Positions 48,258 through 56,231 of a stretch of DNA of 64,000 nucleotides are shown one piece after another. The DNA comes from Methanogenium organophilum. Its GTDB lineage: Archaea; Halobacteriota; Methanomicrobia; Methanomicrobiales; Methanomicrobiaceae. The notes under the pieces were generated by a model. That model was not told where the DNA came from. It did no database searches and worked only from the letters and a program-made list of their open reading frames with translations. The translations under genes were made by a program, and so were the position numbers. The stretch spans positions 2,046,001 through 2,110,000 of the forward strand of contig NZ_CP113361.1 in assembly GCF_026684035.1 (NCBI RefSeq). The letters are read 5' to 3'. Within the stretch, counting starts at the first letter, position 1. Each line of letters begins with the position of its first letter.

Positions 48258-49265
48258 TCAGGAATTTTCTGTAATCAGGTAGTTGATGGCATTCTCTGAA
48301 ATTACTCCCGCATATTCTCCGACCCTGCGGAAATTTTCAACACAATACCCAATTGAGACAACGCCTGGTGCACCCAGATCAAAAAGCCACGCTGAGATGT
48401 CGTTGCATTTTTCTGAAAATCCTCTTACCTCGGTGATTATTTCATTTGCTTTCAGAATGTCTTTTTCAAAAAGCGATTCCATACTGTCCTCAAAAATCTG
48501 AAGGGATTCCCGACTTTTAACCTCAATTATTTCAATAATTTTCTTTTCAATGGAGGTGTACATGAGGCTTCGGATACTTTCAGCAATCTTGACAACGTGG
48601 TCGCCCACACGTTCGATGACACGCGAAATCTGCAGATAGATGAGGGCCAGCTCAATGTGGATGCCCATGTCGCGGGATAATGAAACATTCCGTAGCAGAA
48701 GATTGAACTGGCGTGCAACAAGCCAGTAGAGTCGGTTTACATCACGATCGCGAAGAATTACGTCCTCGACGAGTTCCTCATCACGGGTTTTCAGCGCAAA
48801 CACTGCATCCCGCTGCATACCGGCAACAATTACGCCCATTCTCCGAAGGGTGCTGGAAAACGGCATTTCTCCTGGATTTAGCAGGTCGCGGATCACGATC
48901 TTTTTGTCTGTCTGATCAGAAACCTCCTGCCCTACTGTTCGTTGGGTAAATTTCCGTACCGATTTGTGCACCCAGGATGGGATCCTCCCTGGTGAGATTA
49001 TTTCAATAACATTATAGCCCGCCACATAGGCGCCAATAAGAGAGCGAAATAGTATGTCAGCACTGTCGTATCGGGTCAGATCAATTTTTTTCACCCGCTC
49101 TGACGCCTTGCCTGATATTTTTGGTGTGATGGTGAGCGACCCGTCGGGCTGAATAATCAGGCCCACAGGATCATTTTTATGTATTTCTGAGGTCCGTATC
49201 CATTCTTTCGGGAGCGAAACAATAAAAGACGACCCGCCCGTTACCTGAACTTTCCGGATTTCCAT
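48258..49265 (-). CDS. AbrB/PhoU-domain phosphate uptake regulator
   Basis: 335 residues. An N-terminal AbrB-like DNA-binding segment (about 1-45, VTGGSSFIVSLPKEW) is followed by a linker and PhoU helical repeats (about 120-330, with ISRVIERVGDHVVKIAESI). Archaeal proteins of this build are thought to control phosphate transport genes. No phosphate transporter gene is in the window, so the targets are unseen. GGGAG precedes the ATG. Divergent from nrpRI across a 349-bp gap. Confidence 0.9.
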   Translation of the reverse strand: MEIRKVQVTGGSSFIVSLPKEWIRTSEIHKNDPVGLIIQPDGSLTITPKISGKASERVKKIDLTRYDSADILFRSLIGAYVAGYNVIEIISPGRIPSWVHKSVRKFTQRTVGQEVSDQTDKKIVIRDLLNPGEMPFSSTLRRMGVIVAGMQRDAVFALKTRDEELVEDVILRDRDVNRLYWLVARQFNLLLRNVSLSRDMGIHIELALIYLQISRVIERVGDHVVKIAESIRSLMYTSIEKKIIEIIEVKSRESLQIFEDSMESLFEKDILKANEIITEVRGFSEKCNDISAWLFDLGAPGVVSIGYCVENFRRVGEYAGVISENAINYLITENS

Positions 49266-49614
49266 AGATTAATTCTCCCGTCCTGAACACTACATTGATC
49301 TCCGGATATAATAATAGATTGTCTATAAATATATATATACTATATATTGGCGCGGGGCCTGCCAATTATCCAAAACAGGTCAAATGGGTGTGTAAAAATG
49401 TACGGGGGATTTCTGTAAACGCCTGTAAAATCGGGAAAAAGGAAGCAGGGCGGATGTCTGCCACGTCTGTTGGGATGTTACAGGAATCGATGTCACAAAA
49501 AATGCCTGTTTCATCATATTTTCAAAACATAGATATGAATGAATCTTCAAATTATCATATGGATGAATTCTTCTCTCTTCTGCGGTGCTTCAATCGTAAT
49601 GGGGTGGTTGTAAG
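49266..49614. other. Divergent promoter region of PhoU-like gene and nrpRI, with possible short ORF
   Basis: A long TATA-rich stretch at 49322-49350 (TATAAATATATATATAC) could drive either direction. If it drives nrpRI the leader is about 240 nt. Within it a plus-strand frame starts at ATG 49454 (54 codons, stop 49616-49618) and ends by overlapping the nrpRI GTG (GTGA), which would allow coupled translation. The peptide has no known relative; it is reported here as a possibility and not as a gene. Confidence 0.4.
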
Positions 49615-50574
49615 GTGATCTTTGAACGTTCAGAGAGAAAATCCGTTGAAATATTGCGCATTCTTTCAGAACAGCAGGGGCCTCTCGGAGCGAAGCGTCT
49701 CAGCGAACTTTTGGCTGAACGGGGTTTTGCAATGTCAGATCGGGCAGTACAGTATTATCTGCAGTACCTCGATGAGAAGGGATTTACCCGTAAAGTTGGA
49801 AATAAAGGGCGGGTTCTTACAGCAGAGGGTTCTTCTGAGGCAGAGGATGCCCTTGTTGATGACCGCATGGGGTTTGTTATATCCCGGCTTGAACAACTTT
49901 CTTTTAATGTAACATTTAATCCGGAGACGTTGAAGGGGGATATTGCCTACAACCTGACGTTTGTACCGTATGATGAGATCAAAAATGTTACAAAGGCATT
50001 TGATGATGTTGTTGCCCGTGGATATAACTTTTTTCGGGGCTACTCGATAACCGACAACGATCCACGTCTCCCTCCCGATAATGTCGGCTTTATTTCTGCC
50101 TGTTCAATAACAATGGACGGGGTTCTCCAGAATAATGGGATTGGCGTTGATATTGTGTATGGGGGCAGATTCCGTATTACTGATAACACTCCCGTGTGTT
50201 TTGATGACCTGATCGGGTATCGGGGAACAACAATTGACCCTCTGTATCTTTTTATTAATGCAGGCCTGACGTCTGTTCGGAGTCTGGTTGATACCGGGAG
50301 TGGGGTCGCACTTGCAAATGTCAGGGAAGTGACTGTTCAGGCGAAAGAAAGGGTGGAGAAGATTATTGATGATATGGCTGATTGCGGTTTTATCCGCCCG
50401 GTTGGTATAGGCACAAGTCCTTTCAACCTGCGCCCAAACCCATACCGTCTTTCAATAGTATTTTACAGTGGAATGAATCTGGTGGCGAATGCGGTTGAGT
50501 GCGGATGCAATATAAATACAGAAATTGGGGCCGGCCTCATTCCATTTTCAAGAATTGCTGACAATAAGAGATGA
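49615..50574 (+). CDS. nrpRI: Nitrogen repressor NrpRI (winged helix + NrpR domain)
   Basis: 319 residues. A winged-helix DNA-binding domain at residues 1-65 (SVEILRILSEQQGPLGAKRLSELL, helix-turn-helix; key part LGAKRLSELL) and one NrpR (DUF128-type) effector domain at about 85-319. NrpR represses nitrogen genes and is released by 2-oxoglutarate; in Methanosarcina the single-domain NrpRI works with NrpRII. Starts at GTG 49615; GGGGTGG at 49602-49608 is a possible ribosome site. The 3' end faces nrpRII. The effector domain holds a cysteine pair (ECGCNI) near residue 300. Confidence 0.92.
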   Translation: MIFERSERKSVEILRILSEQQGPLGAKRLSELLAERGFAMSDRAVQYYLQYLDEKGFTRKVGNKGRVLTAEGSSEAEDALVDDRMGFVISRLEQLSFNVTFNPETLKGDIAYNLTFVPYDEIKNVTKAFDDVVARGYNFFRGYSITDNDPRLPPDNVGFISACSITMDGVLQNNGIGVDIVYGGRFRITDNTPVCFDDLIGYRGTTIDPLYLFINAGLTSVRSLVDTGSGVALANVREVTVQAKERVEKIIDDMADCGFIRPVGIGTSPFNLRPNPYRLSIVFYSGMNLVANAVECGCNINTEIGAGLIPFSRIADNKR

Positions 50575-50613
50575 ATTGCCCTCATCCACCCTTTTTGTTC
50601 ACGCCCGGATTAC

Positions 50614-51360
50614 CTATTCAATTTCATCAATATGGACCAGCCTCGATGCGGAAATCAGCCCTTTCATTGCTGTCGTATCTGCCCACCGTCCTGATTCTAT
50701 AAATGCACCTATTGGGTTTGCTCCGCCAATCATCACAATACCCTGATAATTTGTTGTGATGGGGACGCCAAACATGGATCTGTTTGGATTTCCGACATCC
50801 AGAATGCCGGTAAAACCAACTGCCCCAAACTGGTCGAGAAGTTCAAAGAGGAGCGGCTCTGCTTCCATATGGGATTCACGTATATTTGCAAGGATACTGC
50901 CCTTCCCTGAATGGATTACTTCCCGGATGGCAGTTGATCCCTGGTCGATCATCACCTGCGTCGGATCAATCGTTGTTGCATCATATCGTATCAGGGACGT
51001 AAACCTGCGTGGGCTGTGATCCCTGATCTCCAAGAGGCCGCCCCCGATTGGATTTATCGGGATTCCATTTCTCAGTAGTATCGCGTCAAGCGTGATGCTG
51101 CACATTGTTACAATACCATAGTGACCTTTTGGTATTGTTCTCCCCCCAATCTGTTCACCCGGTTCGGCAATGAGCATTCTGTCACTTACGCAGATGCCTG
51201 CAGTATACGATTGATGAATAATTTCAACGGCATAATCCCGATCTTCTTCTTTAATCAGGGTGAGATTGAAGATCACCTTGCCCATCTCGGTTGATGGATC
51301 GTATGTTACCTGAAGTGCATACTCATCGATGCGATGATTGACAAATTTAAGTTGTTTCAT
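50614..51360 (-). CDS. nrpRII: Nitrogen regulator NrpRII (NrpR domain only)
   Basis: 248 residues, a single NrpR domain without DNA-binding part. TMCSITLDAILLRNGIPINPIGGG (a long motif; key SITLD and GGG) and TTIDPTQVMIDQG match the effector domain of NrpRI (SITMDGVL, TTIDPLYLFIN). In Methanosarcina mazei the NrpRII protein bridges NrpRI to general transcription factors. The gene is convergent with nrpRI, 39 bp apart, and lies downstream of the glutamate synthase operon but has its own TATA box. Confidence 0.9.
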   Translation of the reverse strand: MKQLKFVNHRIDEYALQVTYDPSTEMGKVIFNLTLIKEEDRDYAVEIIHQSYTAGICVSDRMLIAEPGEQIGGRTIPKGHYGIVTMCSITLDAILLRNGIPINPIGGGLLEIRDHSPRRFTSLIRYDATTIDPTQVMIDQGSTAIREVIHSGKGSILANIRESHMEAEPLLFELLDQFGAVGFTGILDVGNPNRSMFGVPITTNYQGIVMIGGANPIGAFIESGRWADTTAMKGLISASRLVHIDEIE

Positions 51361-51377
51361 AGTATTTCCCTCTGGTT

Positions 51378-51412
51378 GATACCGGGAGATTCAAATATTG
51401 TGGTACGGTATC
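51378..51412. promoter_or_regulatory. Inverted repeat in nrpRII leader
   Basis: GATACCG, 21-nt spacer, CGGTATC. Perfect 7-bp arms, 17 bp before the nrpRII start and downstream of the predicted transcription start. The spacing equals about two helical turns, so two protein half-sites are possible; autoregulation is a guess. Confidence 0.4.
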
Positions 51413-51453
51413 GCATAGTCCAGAAATCATATGCAGTTCCTAATTAGGATTTG

Positions 51454-51463
51454 TATATATAAA
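51454..51463 (-). promoter_or_regulatory. TATA box of nrpRII
   Basis: TTTATATATA read on the minus strand, about 100 bp upstream of the nrpRII ATG and overlapping the region just after the FrhB-like gene. It suggests nrpRII can be transcribed apart from the glutamate synthase operon, with a leader of roughly 70 nt. Confidence 0.5.
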
Positions 51464-51469
51464 AAGAGG

Positions 51470-52507
51470 TTATTTGTGGATTCGTTCTGATTTTTTCTGG
51501 GAGAGTTTCTCTATGATATTGAGATCCGTAATGTCATTTTCGATAATGAGTCTGCCGGTTTCTGCTGCATGGTTGACAAATCCCGCTCCTACGGGTGTCC
51601 TGATAATGACGGTGGTTTCGCCGTTGGGGCTTCCGATGGAACCGGCCGAAATATCTGAATCAACTGCTGTCAAATCACCACATGCATGGCATCCCTTTCG
51701 GACGCAGTCTTCAAGGGCATCCAGTGGCATTTCTCTGGTCACATTATCTGTGCAGTCAATGATCAGTTTTCCCCGTACGTCAAGTTTTTCGATCTCCCAT
51801 GGCTCAATTGATAATTCATGAACGATTTTGTCTTTTATGAGCATTTCATAATCGAATGTTTCCGTACAAAAGAGGCCGATGATCAGGCGGATTGCTCTGC
51901 CGAAAGGCCTGAGCAGGTCATGGTCTGAATCCTTCATCATCCGTGCCGCTGATGCTGCACAGGGGACGCCGACTACTGCAATTCTCTCGATTTTCTGTGT
52001 GACGACCGCAGACTTCAGTGCTGCAAGGGTGGGGACCCACCAGGCATATCTGCTGCCTGCCGTTGCTATCAGGGTTTCTGTCTTTGTGATAACAACGGAC
52101 TGTGGTTTTTGTGTCCACGGATCGGCGGTTACGGTAACGATGGCATCCACAAGTCCCTCTTCCAGGGCGTTAGCAAGGATGGCTGTTACCGCCCCTCCGC
52201 TCTGGCGTTTTTTCACGTCAAATCCGGAGTGGGCAGCAATTATTCTCGTATATTCGCCAATGCCTGTTTTTTTCATTCTGGATTCATACTGATCTCCGGT
52301 TCGTGGGCAGACAGCGTAACATGCGCCGCATGGGACATTATCTGTTACTTCCTTACAATATCCGGTCTGGATAGGTGAGTTGCTATTTTTATCATGAGCA
52401 AATACGATGGCATCTGCAGGACAGACTGCAACACATGCGCCGCACCCCGAACAGATATCTCTGTCCCATACCTCTTCTTTCAGGTTCTGATAATTTTTAC
52501 CTGGCAT
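51470..52507 (-). CDS. FrhB-family F420-binding subunit, linked to glutamate synthase
   Basis: 345 residues. An N-terminal [4Fe-4S] motif CSGCGACVAVCP (about residues 16-27), a second cluster CGACYAVCP (about 62-70) and a coenzyme F420-hydrogenase beta (FrhB) domain with QSGGAVTAIL near residue 102 and KGCHACGDLTAVDSDISAG near residue 270. FrhB proteins carry FAD and iron-sulphur clusters and exchange electrons with F420. As fourth gene of the glutamate synthase operon it is the likely electron input, giving an F420H2-dependent glutamate synthase; this has been proposed for homologous methanogen clusters. The start is the ATG at 52507 (GGGAGTGAAC upstream). Confidence 0.9.
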   Translation of the reverse strand: MPGKNYQNLKEEVWDRDICSGCGACVAVCPADAIVFAHDKNSNSPIQTGYCKEVTDNVPCGACYAVCPRTGDQYESRMKKTGIGEYTRIIAAHSGFDVKKRQSGGAVTAILANALEEGLVDAIVTVTADPWTQKPQSVVITKTETLIATAGSRYAWWVPTLAALKSAVVTQKIERIAVVGVPCAASAARMMKDSDHDLLRPFGRAIRLIIGLFCTETFDYEMLIKDKIVHELSIEPWEIEKLDVRGKLIIDCTDNVTREMPLDALEDCVRKGCHACGDLTAVDSDISAGSIGSPNGETTVIIRTPVGAGFVNHAAETGRLIIENDITDLNIIEKLSQKKSERIHK

Positions 52508-52512
52508 TCTGT

Positions 52513-53265
52513 TCACTCCCAACAATATTTTCCTGCAAATGGCCGTGCACTGGAGGGCCCGATATGGACGTACTCATCACTGAATAATTCCGGTTCATCC
52601 ACATTAAACTCCCTGCAGTATTTTTCGATATATGGGCGGATTTTTTCCCGGTCAGCTTCCGTAAAGGGTTTTTTTGCGGCCCCTATTCCGAGGAGGTGAT
52701 CCGGCACCTCTCCGCGTATAAAGAGTTCCCCTCCGTGGATTCCTGTACCTATTCCCCGTTCATCAACAGGGCACTGGTCTGTGCCCCGCCCGAGGACCAG
52801 GAGAATGCCTCCGGCCATATATTCTCCCAGAAATGCCCGTGTACCTCCGCCAACAACAAGTGCCGGATATTTATCTTTGTATGCTTTCATGTGGATACCG
52901 CCACGATATCCAATGCTGTCACGCACATATACTTCCCCGCCCCGCATAGAATGGGCAACCGCATCGCCTGCGGTTCCATGGATGAAAATTGTTCCACTGT
53001 CCATGGTGTTTCCGGGAGCATGTTCAGCGTTGGCATGGACAATACAGGTGGGGCCCGACATAAACATGCCGAGGTCTCCGCCGGGAACACCATTGACAAT
53101 AATTGTTACATTATCACCACGAAGTCCGTTTCCGATAAAGCGCTGGCCATTGACATTTTCAAGAATGATCTCTGTTATGCCCTCTTTTATTGCTGCGCGT
53201 ATCTCTTTGTTCAGTGGTGTGTAATGCATGCCTTTAGCATCAATTATCCGCGTATTTTTCATCAT
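52513..53265 (-). CDS. Glutamate synthase GXGXG-domain subunit
   Basis: 250 residues: the C-terminal beta-helix domain of glutamate synthase as a separate protein. Repeated glycine turns such as GDNVTIIVNGVPGGDLG, GTAGDAVAHSMRGGEVYV and VVGGGTRAFLGEYMAGG show the GXGXG helix. In the fused enzyme this domain holds the ammonia tunnel together and contacts the FMN domain. ATGA overlap with the preceding synthase-domain gene; the FrhB-like gene begins just beyond its stop. Confidence 0.93.
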   Translation of the reverse strand: MMKNTRIIDAKGMHYTPLNKEIRAAIKEGITEIILENVNGQRFIGNGLRGDNVTIIVNGVPGGDLGMFMSGPTCIVHANAEHAPGNTMDSGTIFIHGTAGDAVAHSMRGGEVYVRDSIGYRGGIHMKAYKDKYPALVVGGGTRAFLGEYMAGGILLVLGRGTDQCPVDERGIGTGIHGGELFIRGEVPDHLLGIGAAKKPFTEADREKIRPYIEKYCREFNVDEPELFSDEYVHIGPSSARPFAGKYCWE

Positions 53266-54779
53266 GCGCCAGCTCCTACGGTTTTCACATCAAGGATAGA
53301 GAGGATGTTTTCATCAAGCATATAGCCCCTGAGGCGGTCACGGTTCCCCCGCATACTTTCGATGGAATTAATCCCTGCAGCACCCATCAGTTCGGCGATT
53401 TCAAGGGTCCATCCATGAATCAGGTTTGACACATTTTTATACATAATATCCGGATCAATCCGGGAAGTGAGATCCTCGCGTTGTGTTGCAATTCCCCATG
53501 GGCACATGTTCCGGTAACAGCTTCCGCACACTCTGCATCCAAGGGACACCAGTGCAGCTGTGCCGATGTAGACAGAATCGGCACCGAGGGCGATGGCTTT
53601 CGTTACATCAGCACTGTCACGGATGCCGCCTGATGCAATAATGGAGATCTCATTTCTGATGCCCTGTTTGTTGAGTTTTTCATCAACTGCAGCAATAGCT
53701 GCTTCAATGGGTATTCCGACATGGTCACGGAACACCCGGGGTGCTGAGCCTGTTCCGCCACGGAATCCGTCAATGACAACCGCATCAGCAGATGATCGTG
53801 CAATGCCTGCAGCGATGGCAGCTACATTGTGGACTGCTGCAATCTTTACAAAGACGGGTTTTTTCCATTCGGTGGCCTCTTTCAGGCTTCGAACAAGCTG
53901 AGAGAGATCTTCAATTGAATAGATGTCGTGGTGGGGGGCAGGGCTGATTGCGTCGCTCGATTCCGGGATCATTCGTGTTTTTGATACATTTTCGTCGACT
54001 TTTTCGCCAGGAAGGTGGCCGCCAATTCCCGGTTTTGCCCCCTGCCCGATTTTTATTTCAATCGCTGCGCCACGTTCAAGATAATCGATGTCAACGCCAA
54101 AACGGCCGGATGCTATCTGAACGATCATATTGTTCTGATAGGGGTAGAGGGATTTGTGCAGTCCACCTTCTCCTGTTCCCATAAATGTTCCCACGTCAGA
54201 TGCACCACGTGCCAGGGATAGTTGGGCGTTGAGGGATATGGCACCATAACTCATGTGTCCTATCATAATGGGTGTTTCACATTTCAGATTGGGCGCCAGT
54301 TTGGTAGTGAGGTCAATATCTCCCGCAGCGTTCTTTTTGACCTCAATTTGCCGGGGTTTTTTCCCGATATATGTCCTGAGCTCTATTGGTTCGCGGAGCG
54401 GGTCAATCGATGGATTTGTTACCTGACATGCATCGAGGAGGAGCCTGTCAAAGATCGGGGGCACCTCAAGAGTATTTCCCATTCCGGTCAGGATAATCTT
54501 TCCAGATTCTGCCTGTTTATAGATTGCTTCACGGGCTTCCCGTGACCATACCGGGTGTGAGCGATAATCTATTGGCTTTTCTTCGATGTTGATTGCATCG
54601 CGTGGGCACATAGCGACACAGCGGTGGCAGCCGGTGCATGCACGTGAAAAGGTTATGATCTTGTTCCCTTCACGGCGGAACGTTCCATATGGGCAGTTTT
54701 CTATGCACCGTTCACAGAGCATGCAGAGACTGTCATCTATCGTCACTTTATATTTTGGCGGAAGACTTCCGATTGGCAT
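53262..54779 (-). CDS. Glutamate synthase FMN/iron-sulphur (synthase) subunit with N-terminal ferredoxin domain
   Basis: 505 residues. N-terminal two [4Fe-4S] motifs (CMLCERCIENC near residue 19 and CTGCHRCVAMC near residue 46), then the TIM-barrel synthase domain (about 120-480) with GEGGLHKSLYPYQ, DGFRGGTGSAPRV and the [3Fe-4S] motif CRVCGSCYRNMCPWG near residue 425. It converts 2-oxoglutarate and ammonia channelled from the amidotransferase to glutamate. The start is the ATG at 54779, which overlaps the amidotransferase stop (TAATG); a longer frame upstream is a shadow of that gene. Confidence 0.94.
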   Translation of the reverse strand: MPIGSLPPKYKVTIDDSLCMLCERCIENCPYGTFRREGNKIITFSRACTGCHRCVAMCPRDAINIEEKPIDYRSHPVWSREAREAIYKQAESGKIILTGMGNTLEVPPIFDRLLLDACQVTNPSIDPLREPIELRTYIGKKPRQIEVKKNAAGDIDLTTKLAPNLKCETPIMIGHMSYGAISLNAQLSLARGASDVGTFMGTGEGGLHKSLYPYQNNMIVQIASGRFGVDIDYLERGAAIEIKIGQGAKPGIGGHLPGEKVDENVSKTRMIPESSDAISPAPHHDIYSIEDLSQLVRSLKEATEWKKPVFVKIAAVHNVAAIAAGIARSSADAVVIDGFRGGTGSAPRVFRDHVGIPIEAAIAAVDEKLNKQGIRNEISIIASGGIRDSADVTKAIALGADSVYIGTAALVSLGCRVCGSCYRNMCPWGIATQREDLTSRIDPDIMYKNVSNLIHGWTLEIAELMGAAGINSIESMRGNRDRLRGYMLDENILSILDVKTVGAGA

Positions 54780-55825
54780 TATTCTGTCCTCCCGATAACG
54801 GGTTCTCCGGCGCGTGGCATCCATACCCGGTCCGGGGATGGTTCCATAACACGGATCGCTGCCTCCTCACTTGAGAGATACAGGCGGTCCCCTGCAACTG
54901 CCGCAACAAGCGGGCGGAGTTTGATCCTGTCGGTAATTCCTGCAATTCCTTTCGAATTTGCTACAACAATTGCAAACGGTCCGTTCATCATGGCAGGGCT
55001 GTATGTCATTCTCAGGGCAGTATTGAACCCCCGTTCCTTTTCAGGCATTCTGTCAATATCGTCCCAAAATGGGGGTGCAAGCGCTTTGAATGCTATTTCT
55101 GCCGGAAGTTTGTGCTGTCTCTGGAGAAGGTCCGTTAAGTATGCGACCACTTCTGTATCGGTATGCATGGTGCAGACATAGCCAAATCCCTCAAGATATC
55201 GCTTGTTTGTCCCGTATGATGTGATCTCACCATTATGGACGACTGTCCAGTCAAGGAGATTAAAGGGATGGGCGCCCCCCCACCACCCTGCGGTATTGGT
55301 TGGATATCTGTTGTGGGCAAGCCAGATATATCCTTGATAATCCTGAATGCGGTAGAAATCAGCTACCTCTTCCGGCCATCCGGCTGCCTTGAATACGGCA
55401 ATATTTTTTCCGGTAGAGTATATGAGGGCACCGGGTATTGTCGTATTGACCTTTTGCATCAGGTACACGAGAATATCTTCTTCAGATGCTGTTGTGCCAA
55501 GGGCCATCACATTTGGTTTAAAGAAATATCTCCACGGGATGTGCCGCTTTTTAAGGTTGGGCTGTTCAAACGTAGGTATCTGTTCATCATGTTTTACAAT
55601 CCCCAGTTTTTCCAGTTCTTCTTCGACTGCTGTCTTTGGCTCGATAAGATTGTCGTAAAAAACGTGGACTGCGTAGTACTCTGCAAATTCGGGGAATGCC
55701 CCGTAGACCGCATACCCCGATCCTTCGCCATTACCCCGTTCATTCATCAAGGATAGCGCCTCTTTGATTGCCGAACCATCCATTGGGTTTTTCTTTCTGT
55801 CGATGACGCTGATTATTCCGCACAT
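54779..55825 (-). CDS. Glutamate synthase class-II glutamine amidotransferase subunit
   Basis: 348 residues. Starts Met-Cys-Gly: the cysteine at position 2 is the catalytic nucleophile of class II amidotransferases once Met is removed, so the ATG at 55825 is chosen over the first ATG at 55834. GTGATC stands 3 nt before it. WLAHNRYPTNTAGWWGGAHPF near residue 170 (key LAHNRYPTN) and VVHNGEITSYGTNKRYLE near residue 195 are the Arg/Asn/Gly active-site segments. It hydrolyses glutamine and feeds ammonia to the synthase subunit. First gene of the four-gene operon. Confidence 0.94.
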   Translation of the reverse strand: MCGIISVIDRKKNPMDGSAIKEALSLMNERGNGEGSGYAVYGAFPEFAEYYAVHVFYDNLIEPKTAVEEELEKLGIVKHDEQIPTFEQPNLKKRHIPWRYFFKPNVMALGTTASEEDILVYLMQKVNTTIPGALIYSTGKNIAVFKAAGWPEEVADFYRIQDYQGYIWLAHNRYPTNTAGWWGGAHPFNLLDWTVVHNGEITSYGTNKRYLEGFGYVCTMHTDTEVVAYLTDLLQRQHKLPAEIAFKALAPPFWDDIDRMPEKERGFNTALRMTYSPAMMNGPFAIVVANSKGIAGITDRIKLRPLVAAVAGDRLYLSSEEAAIRVMEPSPDRVWMPRAGEPVIGRTE

Positions 55826-56231
55826 AATGATCACAAATTGTTTAGAGATATGTGGTATTCCATTTGAAGTTATTCTCTTTCGTAGGTGAAGTGGTCAGTA
55901 ATCTATGTTTTTTATCATAAATAATTACATACCTTTATACATGTGGGGAGGAAGTTTCCTTCAGATTGTGGATTTGCCCTCCAGACGGTGTTTATGACTT
56001 GCATAATCAGATCGTATTTTTCATGTTCAAAAACGGGAAATAACAAAATAATTCCTGGATTTTCCTGTGGATGCTTACACCTGAGTTGAATTAATTATAC
56101 CCCGGGCCATTCCCTGCATGACCCGCCACAAGCCGTACCTGTTCTTCTTTACGACAAAGGAAAGGGTTATGTCCCCTTTTCTGCAGTCATTCTCCTGATA
56201 TATGGCCGGTTATATACGGATGTGTACGCAT
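55826..56231. other. Intergenic region between glutamate synthase operon and ygiQ-type gene
   Basis: About 400 bp without a gene. The part next to 55826 should hold the promoter of the glutamate synthase operon; a TATA-like TGTATAAAG (minus strand, near 55935) and an A-rich GATAAAAAAC (near 55905) are both candidates. The rest shows nothing recognisable. Confidence 0.45.
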
